Shown here piece after piece: positions 33,056 through 41,602 of a stretch of DNA of 64,000 nt; position 1 is the stretch's first letter; each line of letters opens with the position of its first letter. Below the pieces are notes generated by a model, which made no database searches, was not told where the DNA came from, and saw only the letters and a list, made by a program, of their open reading frames with translations. Made by a program: the position numbers and the translations under genes. The DNA is taken from positions 1-64,000 of the forward strand of contig JBKDQQ010000019.1 in the NCBI GenBank assembly GCA_046341775.1. Direction: 5' to 3'. This DNA comes from SXXH01 sp041165735 (GTDB lineage: Bacteria; Planctomycetota; UBA1135; GCA-002686595).

Positions 33056-33721
33056 TCAGCGCCCTTCGAGCGGCACGAGCAGGCCTTGGGCCGTCTCGCG
33101 ATCCTCGGGCGCGTGCTCGAGGATCCACGCCGCGGCCACGCGCCACAGCTCGGTCTCGTCGAGGACCTGGATCGCCTCGCCGCCGCGCGCGCGCGCAGCC
33201 GCCCACTCGGCCTCGCCGACCGCGTGGATCGCTCCGCGCGGCAAGGCCGCGCGCGCCGCCGCCAACGCCGCCTCGTCCAGTTGCTCGGGCAAGGCGGGCG
33301 CGGACCACCACCATGTGCGCGCGAGGTCGGCGCACGGCGCCCCGGCGAGCCGCTCGTCGCAGGGCAGCACCGCCACCACGCGGCCCAGCGCGCCGTGGTT
33401 GACGCGCGCGGCCGTCTGCAGGCCGGCGACCAGCACGGGTTCGGCCGTCTGCCGCGGCGCGCACAAGGCGGGATCGGCCTCGAGCGCCACCAGCCAGCCG
33501 CTCCAGACCTGCGGCGCTTCGACGCGCCAGACGTGGTCGTAGGGCTTCTGCAGTTCGAAGGGCGCCGCCGCGACGAGGCGCAGCACCCCGGGCGCGACGG
33601 TGGCGGAAGCAGCGTCCTCGGCCGGCTTGGGTACCTGCACGGGGGTGGGTTCGCGCACGGCGTAGGTGGCGGCGGCGAGCAGCAGCAGCGACGCGGGGAT
33701 CCAACGCAAGGCATTCTTCAC
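33056..33721 (-). CDS. Membrane-anchored protein of unknown function, coupled to the hydrolase
   Basis: A 221-residue protein. The N-terminus (VKNALRWIPASLLLLAAATYAV) is a signal anchor; a Pro/Val-rich linker follows, and the rest is an acidic Ala/Glu/Trp-containing domain with two cysteines in LPCDERLAGAPCADL. The GTG start at 33721 overlaps the TGA of the hydrolase gene (GTGA). The family is unknown. Coupling to a secreted hydrolase suggests a periplasmic partner, inhibitor or anchor, but this is inference. Confidence 0.65.
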   Translation of the reverse strand: MKNALRWIPASLLLLAAATYAVREPTPVQVPKPAEDAASATVAPGVLRLVAAAPFELQKPYDHVWRVEAPQVWSGWLVALEADPALCAPRQTAEPVLVAGLQTAARVNHGALGRVVAVLPCDERLAGAPCADLARTWWWSAPALPEQLDEAALAAARAALPRGAIHAVGEAEWAAARARGGEAIQVLDETELWRVAAAWILEHAPEDRETAQGLLVPLEGR

Positions 33722-35724
33722 GGATCCACCTCCAGCGCGACCTCGTCCAGGCCGATGCGACCGTTGGAGACGAACTCCAACTCGATGCTGCGCGCGTCGG
33801 CGGCGTCGAAGGCCGGTTCGCTGCGCAAGAGCGCTTCCATGTCGACGCGGATCGTCTCGAACTCGTTGGCCCAACCCGTGCCCGTGCCGCACGCGGTGCG
33901 CTGGTAGGGCTCGGAGATCCCCATCGCGAGCGCCGAGGCGCGCACCACGGCGCGGCGCCCCGCGCCATCGCGCAGGGCGACCTCCACGTCGTGTTCCCCC
34001 AGCACGGCCGTGGTCAAGGGATCGCGCGTCGCCTGGGCCGCGCGCAACGACACGTGCGTGTAGCGCCGCGCGTCGCGGCCAGCGGCCGGCAGTTCGAAGG
34101 TCAGCCGTTGGCCGGGAGCGGAATCGAAGACGATGCCGGCGCTGTTGTCGCCCGGACCAGCCAACGTCATGCCGTTCATGGCGTCGGTGGCGAGGTCGGT
34201 GAACACCGTGTCGTTGTCGTTGAAGACGCCCTCCACGAGGCCGGTCACGGTCGCGACCACGCTCGTGCCGGAACTCGTCAGGTTGGTGGCGGGGTTCGAC
34301 TGGAAGTCGTCGACCACCAGGCGCCTGGCCGCGGGCGGGCGGAACATGAGGTCCACCACCAGGCAGGGCGTGTTCGGCAGCGAGAAGCCGCGGAACCCGT
34401 TCCAGTGCCGCCACAGGCACTCCTCGACGATCGGCTCGCCGAAGAGGTGGTGCTTCACCATCGGCAGGAAGTGGGCCTTCATCACGAGGTGCGTGTCCGT
34501 GCGCGACAGCTGGCACGGGCCGGCGGCGACCGTGCTGGCGGTGCCGTTGTGGAACGCGCCGTGCCCGACGCCGTGCAGCGAGATGGAGTAGCGCTCGAAG
34601 TTCGCGCGCTCGTGCAGTTGGAAGGTCTGGCACAGGTCGCAGTCGGCGCAACCGTTCACGTCGGCGTCGGCGCCCCCCGTCCACAACGAGTACGCCACGC
34701 CCAAGGCTTGCGAGTTGCCCGGCCCGAGGAAGTCGGTGGGCGCGATCGACGAGACCAGCTTGATGTCGGAGAGCTGGAAGTTGATCGGCACGTAGTTCCC
34801 CGTGCGGATGCGGTTGTGCGCGTAGGCGACGCCCTCGCCGCCGCGGCTGTGGCCGATCCACGCCATGCGCGTGCGGTCGATCTTGCCCGCGAGCACGCCA
34901 CCCAGCACCGTCGCCTGGTTGGCGAGCAGGTACTCGGTGTTCGAGAGTGTCGTCGTGCTGGCGCTCGAGATCCCCGGCACCGTGTTGTTCGTGTGCGACA
35001 TCACGATGCAGCCCCACGAAGCGAGGTGGAAGCCGATGTGGTCGTACCACTGGTAGTTGTGCCCGTTGCCGTGGCTGACGACCACCAGCGGGCGCGGGCC
35101 GAGCTGCGCGATGTTCGCCGGGTAGTACACGTCCTGGCCGAGCCAGGTGCCGGCGCTGAAGATCTGCTCGACGACCGTGTACGGACCGTTCAACGCGGCG
35201 GTCTTGAGCAGGCCGGCGCCGGGCTCGCGGGCCGCGCCGTCGATGCAGTCGCCGCTCGAGAGGGTGCCGTCGCGGTCGACGTCGACGACGATGTCGAGTC
35301 CGCGCGCGAGCCGTTCGCCGTCGCCGCCGAAGATCGTGCCCGCGTCGAGCTCGACGACGTTCGCGGCGAAGGATGCCTGCACGAGGTGCGGGCTGGGCGC
35401 GCCGCGCAAGTCGACCAGCGCGCGATTGGCCAGCCACTGCGCGTCGTCCTTGTGGTCGACGAGGTAGAGGTCGACCTGCAGGCCCGCGAGGCGCGCGATC
35501 TGCGCGTCGTCGAGGGCGAGGGAGACCGAGGAGCCTTCCCAGAAGGCGTCGACGCGCTCGGCCCACGGGGCGCTCGGCAAGGCGCGCGCGGCCAGCTCCA
35601 CGTAGTGGACTCCGGCGATCTGGCGCGCGCCGGACGGCAGGGCTTGCTGGGCCGCGGCCGCCGAGCACACGAGCGCCGACGCGGCGAGCGCCGACCAAGG
35701 CAGGGAGGGGTGCTTGTGGGTCAT
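33718..35724 (-). CDS. Secreted alpha/beta-fold hydrolase
   Basis: A 668-residue protein with signal peptide (MTHKHPSLPW, then a hydrophobic run ending SAAAAQQ). The hydrolase core has the oxyanion loop VVVSHGNGHN and nucleophile elbow IGHSRGGEG around residues 289-295; HGVGHGAFHNG is a candidate for the catalytic histidine. A cysteine-rich insert CADCDLC lies between. The C-terminal about 190 residues look like a beta-sandwich (carbohydrate- or surface-binding) domain ending LDEVALEVDP. Substrate unknown; esterase or polysaccharide esterase is possible. Start at 35724 was chosen for the signal peptide. Confidence 0.82.
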   Translation of the reverse strand: MTHKHPSLPWSALAASALVCSAAAAQQALPSGARQIAGVHYVELAARALPSAPWAERVDAFWEGSSVSLALDDAQIARLAGLQVDLYLVDHKDDAQWLANRALVDLRGAPSPHLVQASFAANVVELDAGTIFGGDGERLARGLDIVVDVDRDGTLSSGDCIDGAAREPGAGLLKTAALNGPYTVVEQIFSAGTWLGQDVYYPANIAQLGPRPLVVVSHGNGHNYQWYDHIGFHLASWGCIVMSHTNNTVPGISSASTTTLSNTEYLLANQATVLGGVLAGKIDRTRMAWIGHSRGGEGVAYAHNRIRTGNYVPINFQLSDIKLVSSIAPTDFLGPGNSQALGVAYSLWTGGADADVNGCADCDLCQTFQLHERANFERYSISLHGVGHGAFHNGTASTVAAGPCQLSRTDTHLVMKAHFLPMVKHHLFGEPIVEECLWRHWNGFRGFSLPNTPCLVVDLMFRPPAARRLVVDDFQSNPATNLTSSGTSVVATVTGLVEGVFNDNDTVFTDLATDAMNGMTLAGPGDNSAGIVFDSAPGQRLTFELPAAGRDARRYTHVSLRAAQATRDPLTTAVLGEHDVEVALRDGAGRRAVVRASALAMGISEPYQRTACGTGTGWANEFETIRVDMEALLRSEPAFDAADARSIELEFVSNGRIGLDEVALEVDP

Positions 35725-36017
35725 GGGGTGCGGAGGGATGCCGGGGGATGCGGCCCCCATCGAAGAAGCGTAGATGCAAAGGACGAATCAAGCAGCATGA
35801 AAGTGCCCTCGGGCCGGCACGAAACAGGAAAAAGCGCCTGCGCGACCTGCGAAGCAGCTCCCGGGCCTAGCGCGCGGCGAGATCCGGCCGCGCACCGCGG
35901 TCCGGCGGCGAGGCGCCGTGCCGCCACGCACCGCGACCTGCTTCGCAATGGAAGCACGCGACCGCCAAGCGACGGTCCACTGCAGGGATCCCGCCGCTCC
36001 GACTCCACCGCGCCGAT
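35725..36017. other. Intergenic region downstream of accD
   Basis: About 290 nt without a supported gene, between accD and the hydrolase gene (same strand). It holds TGCGAAGCAG (35848-35857) and its complement CTGCTTCGCA (35938-35947), a 10-bp inverted repeat 80 nt apart, also sharing gcgacctgc as a direct repeat. No promoter or RNA gene is recognised. Confidence 0.5.
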
Positions 36018-36959
36018 CTACCGCGGTCCAGGCTGGGCGAAGGCGCCCGCGCCATAGTCGATCAGGCGCGCGAGCACGGCACGCATCTCGCCGCGCCGCA
36101 CGATGTGGTCGACCTGGCCCTTGTCCAACAGGAACTCGGCCCGCTGGAAGCCGGGCGGCAGCTCCTGCTTGATCGTGCTCGCGATGACCCTGGGTCCGGC
36201 GAAGCCGATCAAGGCGCCGGGTTCGGCCAAGGTGATGTCGCACACCGAGGCGAAGCTGGCCGTCACGCCGCCCGTCGTCGGGTTGGTGAGCACGCAGATC
36301 GAGTAGCCGCCGGCCTCGTTGAGGCTCGCCAGCGCGGCCGAGGTCTTGGCCATCTGCAGCAGCGAGAGCATGCCTTCGTGCATGCGCGCGCCGCCCGACG
36401 AGGTGAAGATGACGAGCGGGACGCGTTCGCGCCGCGCGAGATCGGCCGCCAGCGCGATCTTCTCGCCCACGACTTCGCCCATCGAACCGCCGAGGAAGGA
36501 GAAGTCGAGCACCGCCAGCACGACCTTGCGGCCGTGGATGGCGCCGAGGCCGCAGATCAGCGCCTCCTTCTGGCCGGTCTTCGCCTCGGTGCGCTTGAGC
36601 TTGTCGGCGTAGGGCGTCGAGTCGTTGAAGCGCAGCCGGTCCATGCCGGAGAGCTCGGCCCAGCGCTCCTCGAAGCTGCCCGCGTCGAGCGTGGACTTGA
36701 CGCGCTCGCGGCCCGGCAAGGTGAAGTGGAAGTCGCAGGCGGGACAGACGCGCTCGCGCTCCTCCAGTTCCTTGCGGTAGATCGTTGCCGAGCACGACTC
36801 GCACTTGAGCCACAGGCCGCCGGGCAGCTCCTTGCGCTTCCAGCGCAGGCGCGACGGCTTCTCCGCCGGCTCCGCGGCCTCGGCGGGCTGAGTGTCCTTG
36901 CGCGCGCGATCCGCGTCCTGCGGCCGTTCGGAGGGAGGCTGGGCGAAGTCAGGCGACAT
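36018..36959 (-). CDS. accD: Acetyl-CoA carboxylase carboxyltransferase beta subunit
   Basis: A 313-residue protein. An unusually long charged N-terminal stretch of about 38 residues precedes the zinc ribbon C53/C56/C72/C75 (CESC and CPAC). The carboxyltransferase core includes ICGLGAIHGRKVVLAVLDF, FLGGSMGEVVGEKI, FTSSGGARMHEGMLSLLQM and PTTGGVTASFA. With AccA it transfers the carboxyl group from biotin to acetyl-CoA in fatty-acid synthesis. Overlaps the upstream rpe gene by 11 nt, so the two are one transcript. accA is not in the window. Confidence 0.96.
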   Translation of the reverse strand: MSPDFAQPPSERPQDADRARKDTQPAEAAEPAEKPSRLRWKRKELPGGLWLKCESCSATIYRKELEERERVCPACDFHFTLPGRERVKSTLDAGSFEERWAELSGMDRLRFNDSTPYADKLKRTEAKTGQKEALICGLGAIHGRKVVLAVLDFSFLGGSMGEVVGEKIALAADLARRERVPLVIFTSSGGARMHEGMLSLLQMAKTSAALASLNEAGGYSICVLTNPTTGGVTASFASVCDITLAEPGALIGFAGPRVIASTIKQELPPGFQRAEFLLDKGQVDHIVRRGEMRAVLARLIDYGAGAFAQPGPR

Positions 36960-37641
36960 GGGATCCTCGTCGGGCCGCTTGCGCGGCGAGTTGGCGGAAC
37001 CGCGCGATGGCGGCGGTCATGTCAAGTTCACTGTACAAGGCCGAGCCGGCGACGAGCGCGTCGCAGCCCGCCTCCACGCACGCACCCAGCGTCGCGGCGT
37101 TGACGCCCCCGTCGATCTCCACGATGCCGCGCCAACCGAGGCGACGCAGACGACGCGGTTTCTCGAGGGTCTCGGGGCGGAAGCTCTGCCCACCGAAGCC
37201 CGGCTCGACGCTCATGACGAGCACGAGGTCGACGAGCTCCAGGAGCGGCTCGATCTCCCCGATCGGCGTCATGGGCCGCAGGGACACGCCGACCTTGGGC
37301 ACGCCGGCGTCGCGCACCGCGCGCACCGTGTCGCGTGCGCCCTGCAGGCCGCCCGCCGCCTCCACATGGAAGGTCAGCACCTCGGGCCGCGCCTTGGCGT
37401 AGCGCGCCACCCACTCGATCGGCCGCTCGATCATCAGGTGCACGTCGAGCGGGATGGACGAGGCCTTGGCCACCGCCTCCACCACCGGCGGGCCGATGGT
37501 CAAGTTCGGCACGAAGTGGCCGTCCATGACATCGATGTGGTGCCAGTCGGCGCCAGCCGCTTCGGCACGGCGCAGCTCCTCTCCGATGCGCGCGAAGTCG
37601 CACGACAGGATCGAGGGGGCGATGCGGACGGTCTGGCTCAT
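36949..37641 (-). CDS. rpe: Ribulose-phosphate 3-epimerase
   Basis: A 230-residue TIM-barrel enzyme interconverting ribulose-5-P and xylulose-5-P. Signatures: IAPSILSCDFARIGEEL, HIDVMDGHFVPNLTIGP, LDVHLMIERP, LVMSVEPGFGGQSF and VEIDGGVNAATLG, which include the usual metal-binding His and Asp residues. A -10-like TACACT lies 15 nt upstream of the ATG at 37641. It overlaps accD by 11 nt. A weak relative of the dispersed palindrome (GTCAA-gttcac-TGTAC) lies in its last codons at 37021-37036. Confidence 0.96.
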   Translation of the reverse strand: MSQTVRIAPSILSCDFARIGEELRRAEAAGADWHHIDVMDGHFVPNLTIGPPVVEAVAKASSIPLDVHLMIERPIEWVARYAKARPEVLTFHVEAAGGLQGARDTVRAVRDAGVPKVGVSLRPMTPIGEIEPLLELVDLVLVMSVEPGFGGQSFRPETLEKPRRLRRLGWRGIVEIDGGVNAATLGACVEAGCDALVAGSALYSELDMTAAIARFRQLAAQAARRGSHVA

Positions 37642-37656
37642 CGCGGCGTGGCGCGG

Positions 37657-37662
37657 AGTGTA
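37657..37662 (-). promoter_or_regulatory. -10-like TACACT of rpe-accD
   Basis: TACACT on the minus strand within GCTACACTCC, 15 nt before the rpe ATG. The same decamer core occurs before the sugar transferase gene at 6062. Confidence 0.4.
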
Positions 37663-37717
37663 GCAAGCGGGCGTGCAGAGGGCCGGAAGGCCCGCTCCGC
37701 GCCCGCCGCGAGGCCTC

Positions 37718-38905
37718 TCAGGCGCGCTTGAGGGCGGCGATGCCCGGCAGGAGCACGCCTTCGAGCAGTTCGAGGCTCGCGCCTCCGCCCGTCGAGATGT
37801 GGTCGATCTTAGCGGCGAGCCCGAACTGCTCCACCGCCGCCACCGAGTCGCCGCCGCCGACGACCGTGAAGCCGTCGCAGGCCGCCACCGCGCGGCCGAC
37901 CGCTTCGGTGCCGCCCGCGTACGCCGGCCACTCGAAGACGCCCATCGGTCCGTTCCACACGACCGTCTTCGCGCCCGCGACCACCTTCGCGTAGCTCGCG
38001 CGCGTCGCGGGGCCGATGTCGAGTCCCATGCGTCCGTCGGGGATGCCCGGGCCGCACACGAGCGGCGCGGCATCCGCCGCGAAACGCTCGGCGGCGAGGT
38101 GGTCCGTCGGCAGATGGATGGCGACGCCCTTGTTGCGCGCCTTGGCGAGCGCGGCCTTGACCGCGTCGAGCTGTTCGGTCTGCACCAGGCTGTTGCCGAC
38201 CTTCACGCCTTGCGCGGCGAGGAAGGTGTAGGCCATGCCGCCGCCCACGAGCAGCGCATCCACCTTGTCGAGCAGGTTGTCGACCACCTTCAGCTTGTCC
38301 GCGACCTTGGCCCCGCCGAGGATCGCCACCACCGGACGCGCCGGGTTGTCGAGCACCTTCGAGAAGGCGGCGATCTCCTTCTCCATCAGCCGTCCCGCGG
38401 CGCTCGGCAGGAGACGCGCCACGCCGCACACCGAAGCGTGGTCGCGGTGCGCCGCGCCGAACGCGTCGTTGACGAAGCAGTCGCCGAGCTTGGCCCACTC
38501 CGCCGCGAGAGCCGCGTCGCCGCCTTCGTCACCGGCATGGAAGCGCACGTTCTCGAGCAGGATGGTCGCGCCGCGCGGAGCGGCGGCGATCGCCTGCTGC
38601 ACCGCGGCTCCGGTCGACTCCTTCAAGCGCAGCACAGGCGTCCCGAGCAGCTCCTGCAGCCGCGCGCCCATCGGCTCGAGCCGCATCGACTCGACCACCT
38701 TGCCCTTGGGCCGGCCGAGGTGCGACATCAGGATCGGCGTCGCGCCGCGCGCGAGCAGTTCCTTGATCGTCGGCAACGCCGCGCGCACGCGTGTGTCGTC
38801 GGTGATCGCCCCGGAGTCGTCCTGCGGGCAATTGAAGTCGACGCGCACGAGCACGCGCCGTCCTTCCACCTTGAGGTCGTCGAGTCGCGCCGCGTCGAGC
38901 TTCAT
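37718..38905 (-). CDS. pgk: Phosphoglycerate kinase
   Basis: A 395-residue glycolytic enzyme that makes ATP from 1,3-bisphosphoglycerate. Family motifs RRVLVRVDFNCPQ, MSHLGRPKGK, LLENVRFHAGDEG, FVNDAFGAAHRDHAS, ILGGAKVADKLKVVDNLL and VVWNGPMGVFEW are present, and the nucleotide loop VVGGGDSVAAVEQFG and STGGGASLELLEG close the sequence. It starts 25 nt after the gap stop and is co-transcribed with it. Confidence 0.98.
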   Translation of the reverse strand: MKLDAARLDDLKVEGRRVLVRVDFNCPQDDSGAITDDTRVRAALPTIKELLARGATPILMSHLGRPKGKVVESMRLEPMGARLQELLGTPVLRLKESTGAAVQQAIAAAPRGATILLENVRFHAGDEGGDAALAAEWAKLGDCFVNDAFGAAHRDHASVCGVARLLPSAAGRLMEKEIAAFSKVLDNPARPVVAILGGAKVADKLKVVDNLLDKVDALLVGGGMAYTFLAAQGVKVGNSLVQTEQLDAVKAALAKARNKGVAIHLPTDHLAAERFAADAAPLVCGPGIPDGRMGLDIGPATRASYAKVVAGAKTVVWNGPMGVFEWPAYAGGTEAVGRAVAACDGFTVVGGGDSVAAVEQFGLAAKIDHISTGGGASLELLEGVLLPGIAALKRA

Positions 38906-38930
38906 GGTCCGCGCCTTTCGCCGTGCGCTC

Positions 38931-39932
38931 TCAGAGCGCGGCCATCTTCGCCGCGAGGTCGACGACGCGGCAGCTGTAGCCCCATTCGTTGTCGTACCAC
39001 GACACGACCTTGACCATGTTGCCCGCCATGACCATCGTCGACTTGGCGTCGAAGAGGCTCGAGTCGGGGCAACCGATGATGTCGGCCGACACGATCGGAT
39101 CCTCGGTGTATCCGAGCACGCCCTTCAGCGCGCCGTTCGCGGCGTTCTTCATCGCCGCGTTGACCTCTTCGACCGTGACCGCCTTCTTCAGCACGCAGGT
39201 CAGGTCGATCATCGACCCATCGGGCACCGGCACGCGCATCGCGACGCCGTCGAGCTTGCCCTTCAAGCCCGGCAGCACCTCGCCCACCGCCTTCGCGGCG
39301 CCGGTCGTGGTCGGGATGATGGACACCGCCGCCGCCCGCGCGCGGCGCAGGTCCTTGTGCGGCAGGTCGAGGATGTTCTGGTCGTTGGTGTAGGCGTGCA
39401 CCGTCGTCATCAGGCCGCGCTCGATGCCGAAGCACTCGTCGAGCACCTTGGCGACCGGCGCGAGGCAGTTCGTCGTGCACGAGGCGTTGCTGACGATCTT
39501 GTGTTCCTTCTTGAGCGTCGCATCGTTGACGCCAAGCACGATCGTCGCGTCGATCGCGTCCTTGGCCGGCACGGTCAACAGCACCTTCTTCGCCCCCGCG
39601 GCGAGGTGCTTCTCGCAGCCTTCGCGCGAGGTGAACACGCCGGTCGACTCGACCACGATGTCGATGCCGTTCGCGGCGTGCGGCAGCTGCGCCGGATCCT
39701 TCACGGCCGTGACGGGGATCCTGCGACCGTCGACCACCAGCGCGTCGCCATCGGCCTTGACCTCGCCGTCGAAGCGGCCATGGACCGAGTCGTACTTGAG
39801 CAGGTAGGCCAAGGTCTTGGCGTCGGTCAGGTCGTTGATCGACACGACCTCGAGCCCGGGGCGCTTGCAGGCGATGCGGAAGACGTTGCGGCCGATGCGG
39901 CCGAAGCCGTTGATGGCGATCTTGGTGGCCAT
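38931..39932 (-). CDS. gap: Glyceraldehyde-3-phosphate dehydrogenase, type I
   Basis: A 333-residue enzyme starting MATKIAINGFGRIGRNVFRI (NAD-binding fold). The catalytic SNASCTTNCLAPVAKVL and the C-terminal SWYDNEWGYSCRVVDL are present. D at the end of the second strand (SINDLTD) suggests NAD specificity. Upstream in-frame residues lack similarity and were excluded. First gene of gap-pgk, which together convert glyceraldehyde-3-P to 3-phosphoglycerate. Divergent from the TilS-like gene by 264 nt. Confidence 0.98.
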   Translation of the reverse strand: MATKIAINGFGRIGRNVFRIACKRPGLEVVSINDLTDAKTLAYLLKYDSVHGRFDGEVKADGDALVVDGRRIPVTAVKDPAQLPHAANGIDIVVESTGVFTSREGCEKHLAAGAKKVLLTVPAKDAIDATIVLGVNDATLKKEHKIVSNASCTTNCLAPVAKVLDECFGIERGLMTTVHAYTNDQNILDLPHKDLRRARAAAVSIIPTTTGAAKAVGEVLPGLKGKLDGVAMRVPVPDGSMIDLTCVLKKAVTVEEVNAAMKNAANGALKGVLGYTEDPIVSADIIGCPDSSLFDAKSTMVMAGNMVKVVSWYDNEWGYSCRVVDLAAKMAAL

Positions 39933-40117
39933 GGGCAGTGCGGGGGACGTTTGCTTCTGGGTGGGGTGCGAAGCGGGCGGGGCCCGCGGCCTTCGAGCCC
40001 GCCCGGAAGCTCGCTTGGCGCCCGCGCGGGGCGCCAGAGGAACCTGGAACGGCCGCCAGCCTGCCTGGACCGCCCTGCGGGCTGCCCGGGACATCTTTTT
40101 GGCGGTTCGAAGGGCGC

Positions 40118-40146
40118 AAAGTAGCGAGCCCGGCCGATTGCTTCAA
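40118..40146 (-). promoter_or_regulatory. Candidate promoter of gap-pgk
   Basis: On the minus strand TTGAAG (40146-40141), a 17-nt spacer and TACTTT (40123-40118) could form a promoter with a leader of about 180 nt before the gap ATG. The leader is GC-rich with several short inverted repeats (for example gcccgcgcggggc) but no riboswitch that I recognise. Confidence 0.35.
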
Positions 40147-40175
40147 CGCGCCGACAGGCGGGTGTCCCGCGGCGC

Positions 40176-40181
40176 TATCCT
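40176..40181 (+). promoter_or_regulatory. -10-like TATCCT before the TilS-like gene
   Basis: TATCCT lies 15 nt before the ATG at 40197, in the context GCTATCCTGAGC. The same 12-mer occurs at 21422-21433, upstream of boxR on the plus strand. Confidence 0.35.
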
Positions 40182-40196
40182 GAGCGACTCGTCCCC

Positions 40197-41558
40197 ATGT
40201 ACCAGCCCCCCCGCGCCGACCCCTTCCCGCCCCAGCGCTGGGCCGCCTTGGCGCGCGGCGCGCTGCTGGGTCCGGAGGAGCCGCTGGTCGTCGCACTCTC
40301 CGGGGGCGTGGGCTCGTCGGCCCTGCTGGCGCTGGCCTCGCTCGCGCGGCCGCGGCCGACCCTCGCGGCCGTGCATGTGCGCACCACGGACGAGGCGACG
40401 GACAGCGCGCGCCGCTTGGCCGCCGATCTGGCCGTGCCCTTGACCGTGCTGCCGAGAGGCGAGGCGCCGCTGGCGTCGGTCGCGCGTTGGGCGCGCTCCG
40501 AGGCGCGGCCCACCGTGCTCGCGGGCGACTGCCGCCTCGTCGGCACGGTGGAAAGGCGCCCGTCCACGCCGCTCGCGGCCGCGCGCGAGCACCTCTCCGG
40601 CGTCGCCATCGCGCGACCATTGCGCGGACTCCCGCGCGGCGAGCTCGCCGCCGCGTTGCGGCTCGTGTCGTTGCCATTCGTCGACGAGCTCGACGCCGCC
40701 GCGGTGCGCATCGTCGCCGACGGCGTGCAAGCGACCCTCGTCGGGGGCCGCGAGATCCTGCGCCTCGACGGCCAGTTGTCGCAGGCGACCGCCGCGCTCG
40801 TGTGGGACCCGCCCGTGCATTGCGCCGCGCGCCGCGGCGTCGCCGACGCCTTCGTCGGGGGCTGCATCGAGCGCGGCGCCTTGATGGCGCTGCCGCGCGC
40901 CCTGCGTCGGCGCGCCTTGTGGCGGCTCTTGCACGAGGCCCTGGGCCGCGAGCTCGCGCCTCTGCAGGTCGAGTCCGCGCTGGAACTGCTCTCGCGCGGT
41001 CGCACCGGCCGGCTCGCCGTCGAGCCGGGCTTCGTCCTCGTGCTGCGCGCCGACCGGCTGCACCTGGAACCCCTGCCCGCACGCCGTGGCCACGACCCGC
41101 GCCAATTGATGCTGCCGTTCGACTCGGCCCTGCCGCCGAGCCTCGGCGCGCCGCTGGGCCTGCCCGGCGTGGTCCAGCTCGACGACGGCCGCAGCATCCG
41201 CGCCAGCTTGCTGGAGCTCGCGGCCGAGTGCGCGCCGCTCGCGCGCCAGTTGTCGGTCGAGCTCGACGCCAGTCGGCTGCCCGACCACCTGTCGGTGCGC
41301 TTCCCGCGCGCGGGTGATCGCTTCCACCCGTTGGGCTGGCCGCAAGAGGCGTCGCTGGCGAGCTTCCTCGCGGCATCCGGCGTGCCGCGCGAGGGACGCG
41401 CGCGCGTGCCCATCGTGCTGGCAGCGGAGCGCGTGGTGTGGGTGGCGGGACTGCGCCCGGCCGAGTCCGTGCGCGTCGCGGCGGGCACGCGGCGGCGCGT
41501 GCGCCTCGACCTGGTCCACCCGCTGCTGTCCGAGGAAGGCGCCGCCGCCCGGCGGTGA
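40197..41558 (+). CDS. Divergent TilS-like protein (tRNA-Ile lysidine synthase homologue)
   Basis: A 453-residue protein. The N-terminus has a PP-loop-like ALSGGVGSSALL, but position 39 is Gly where active PP-loop enzymes have Asp (SGGVDS). The HxxDDQxET motif expected further on is also absent. The C-terminal domain is TilS-like: FPRAGDRFHPLGWPQEASLASFLAASGVP and VWVAGLRPAESVRV match the TilS C-terminal fold. So it is probably a TilS paralogue that binds tRNA-Ile but may not make lysidine, or a very diverged enzyme. YggS follows. Confidence 0.7.
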   Translation: MYQPPRADPFPPQRWAALARGALLGPEEPLVVALSGGVGSSALLALASLARPRPTLAAVHVRTTDEATDSARRLAADLAVPLTVLPRGEAPLASVARWARSEARPTVLAGDCRLVGTVERRPSTPLAAAREHLSGVAIARPLRGLPRGELAAALRLVSLPFVDELDAAAVRIVADGVQATLVGGREILRLDGQLSQATAALVWDPPVHCAARRGVADAFVGGCIERGALMALPRALRRRALWRLLHEALGRELAPLQVESALELLSRGRTGRLAVEPGFVLVLRADRLHLEPLPARRGHDPRQLMLPFDSALPPSLGAPLGLPGVVQLDDGRSIRASLLELAAECAPLARQLSVELDASRLPDHLSVRFPRAGDRFHPLGWPQEASLASFLAASGVPREGRARVPIVLAAERVVWVAGLRPAESVRVAAGTRRRVRLDLVHPLLSEEGAAARR

Positions 41559-41577
41559 CCTGCGCGCCGACGCGGGG

Positions 41578-41583
41578 TACCCT
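41578..41583 (+). promoter_or_regulatory. -10-like TACCCT before yggS
   Basis: TACCCT lies 19 nt before the ATG at 41603 and just after the TilS-like stop; it could supplement read-through transcription. Confidence 0.25.
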
Positions 41584-41602
41584 CGGCGATCCACAGGTCC
41601 GC

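Noticed and set aside
37021..37036. GTCAA-gttcac-TGTAC in rpe
   Set aside because: Two mismatches to GTCAA-N6-TTGAC. Kept as a comment only, not as a member of the repeat family.
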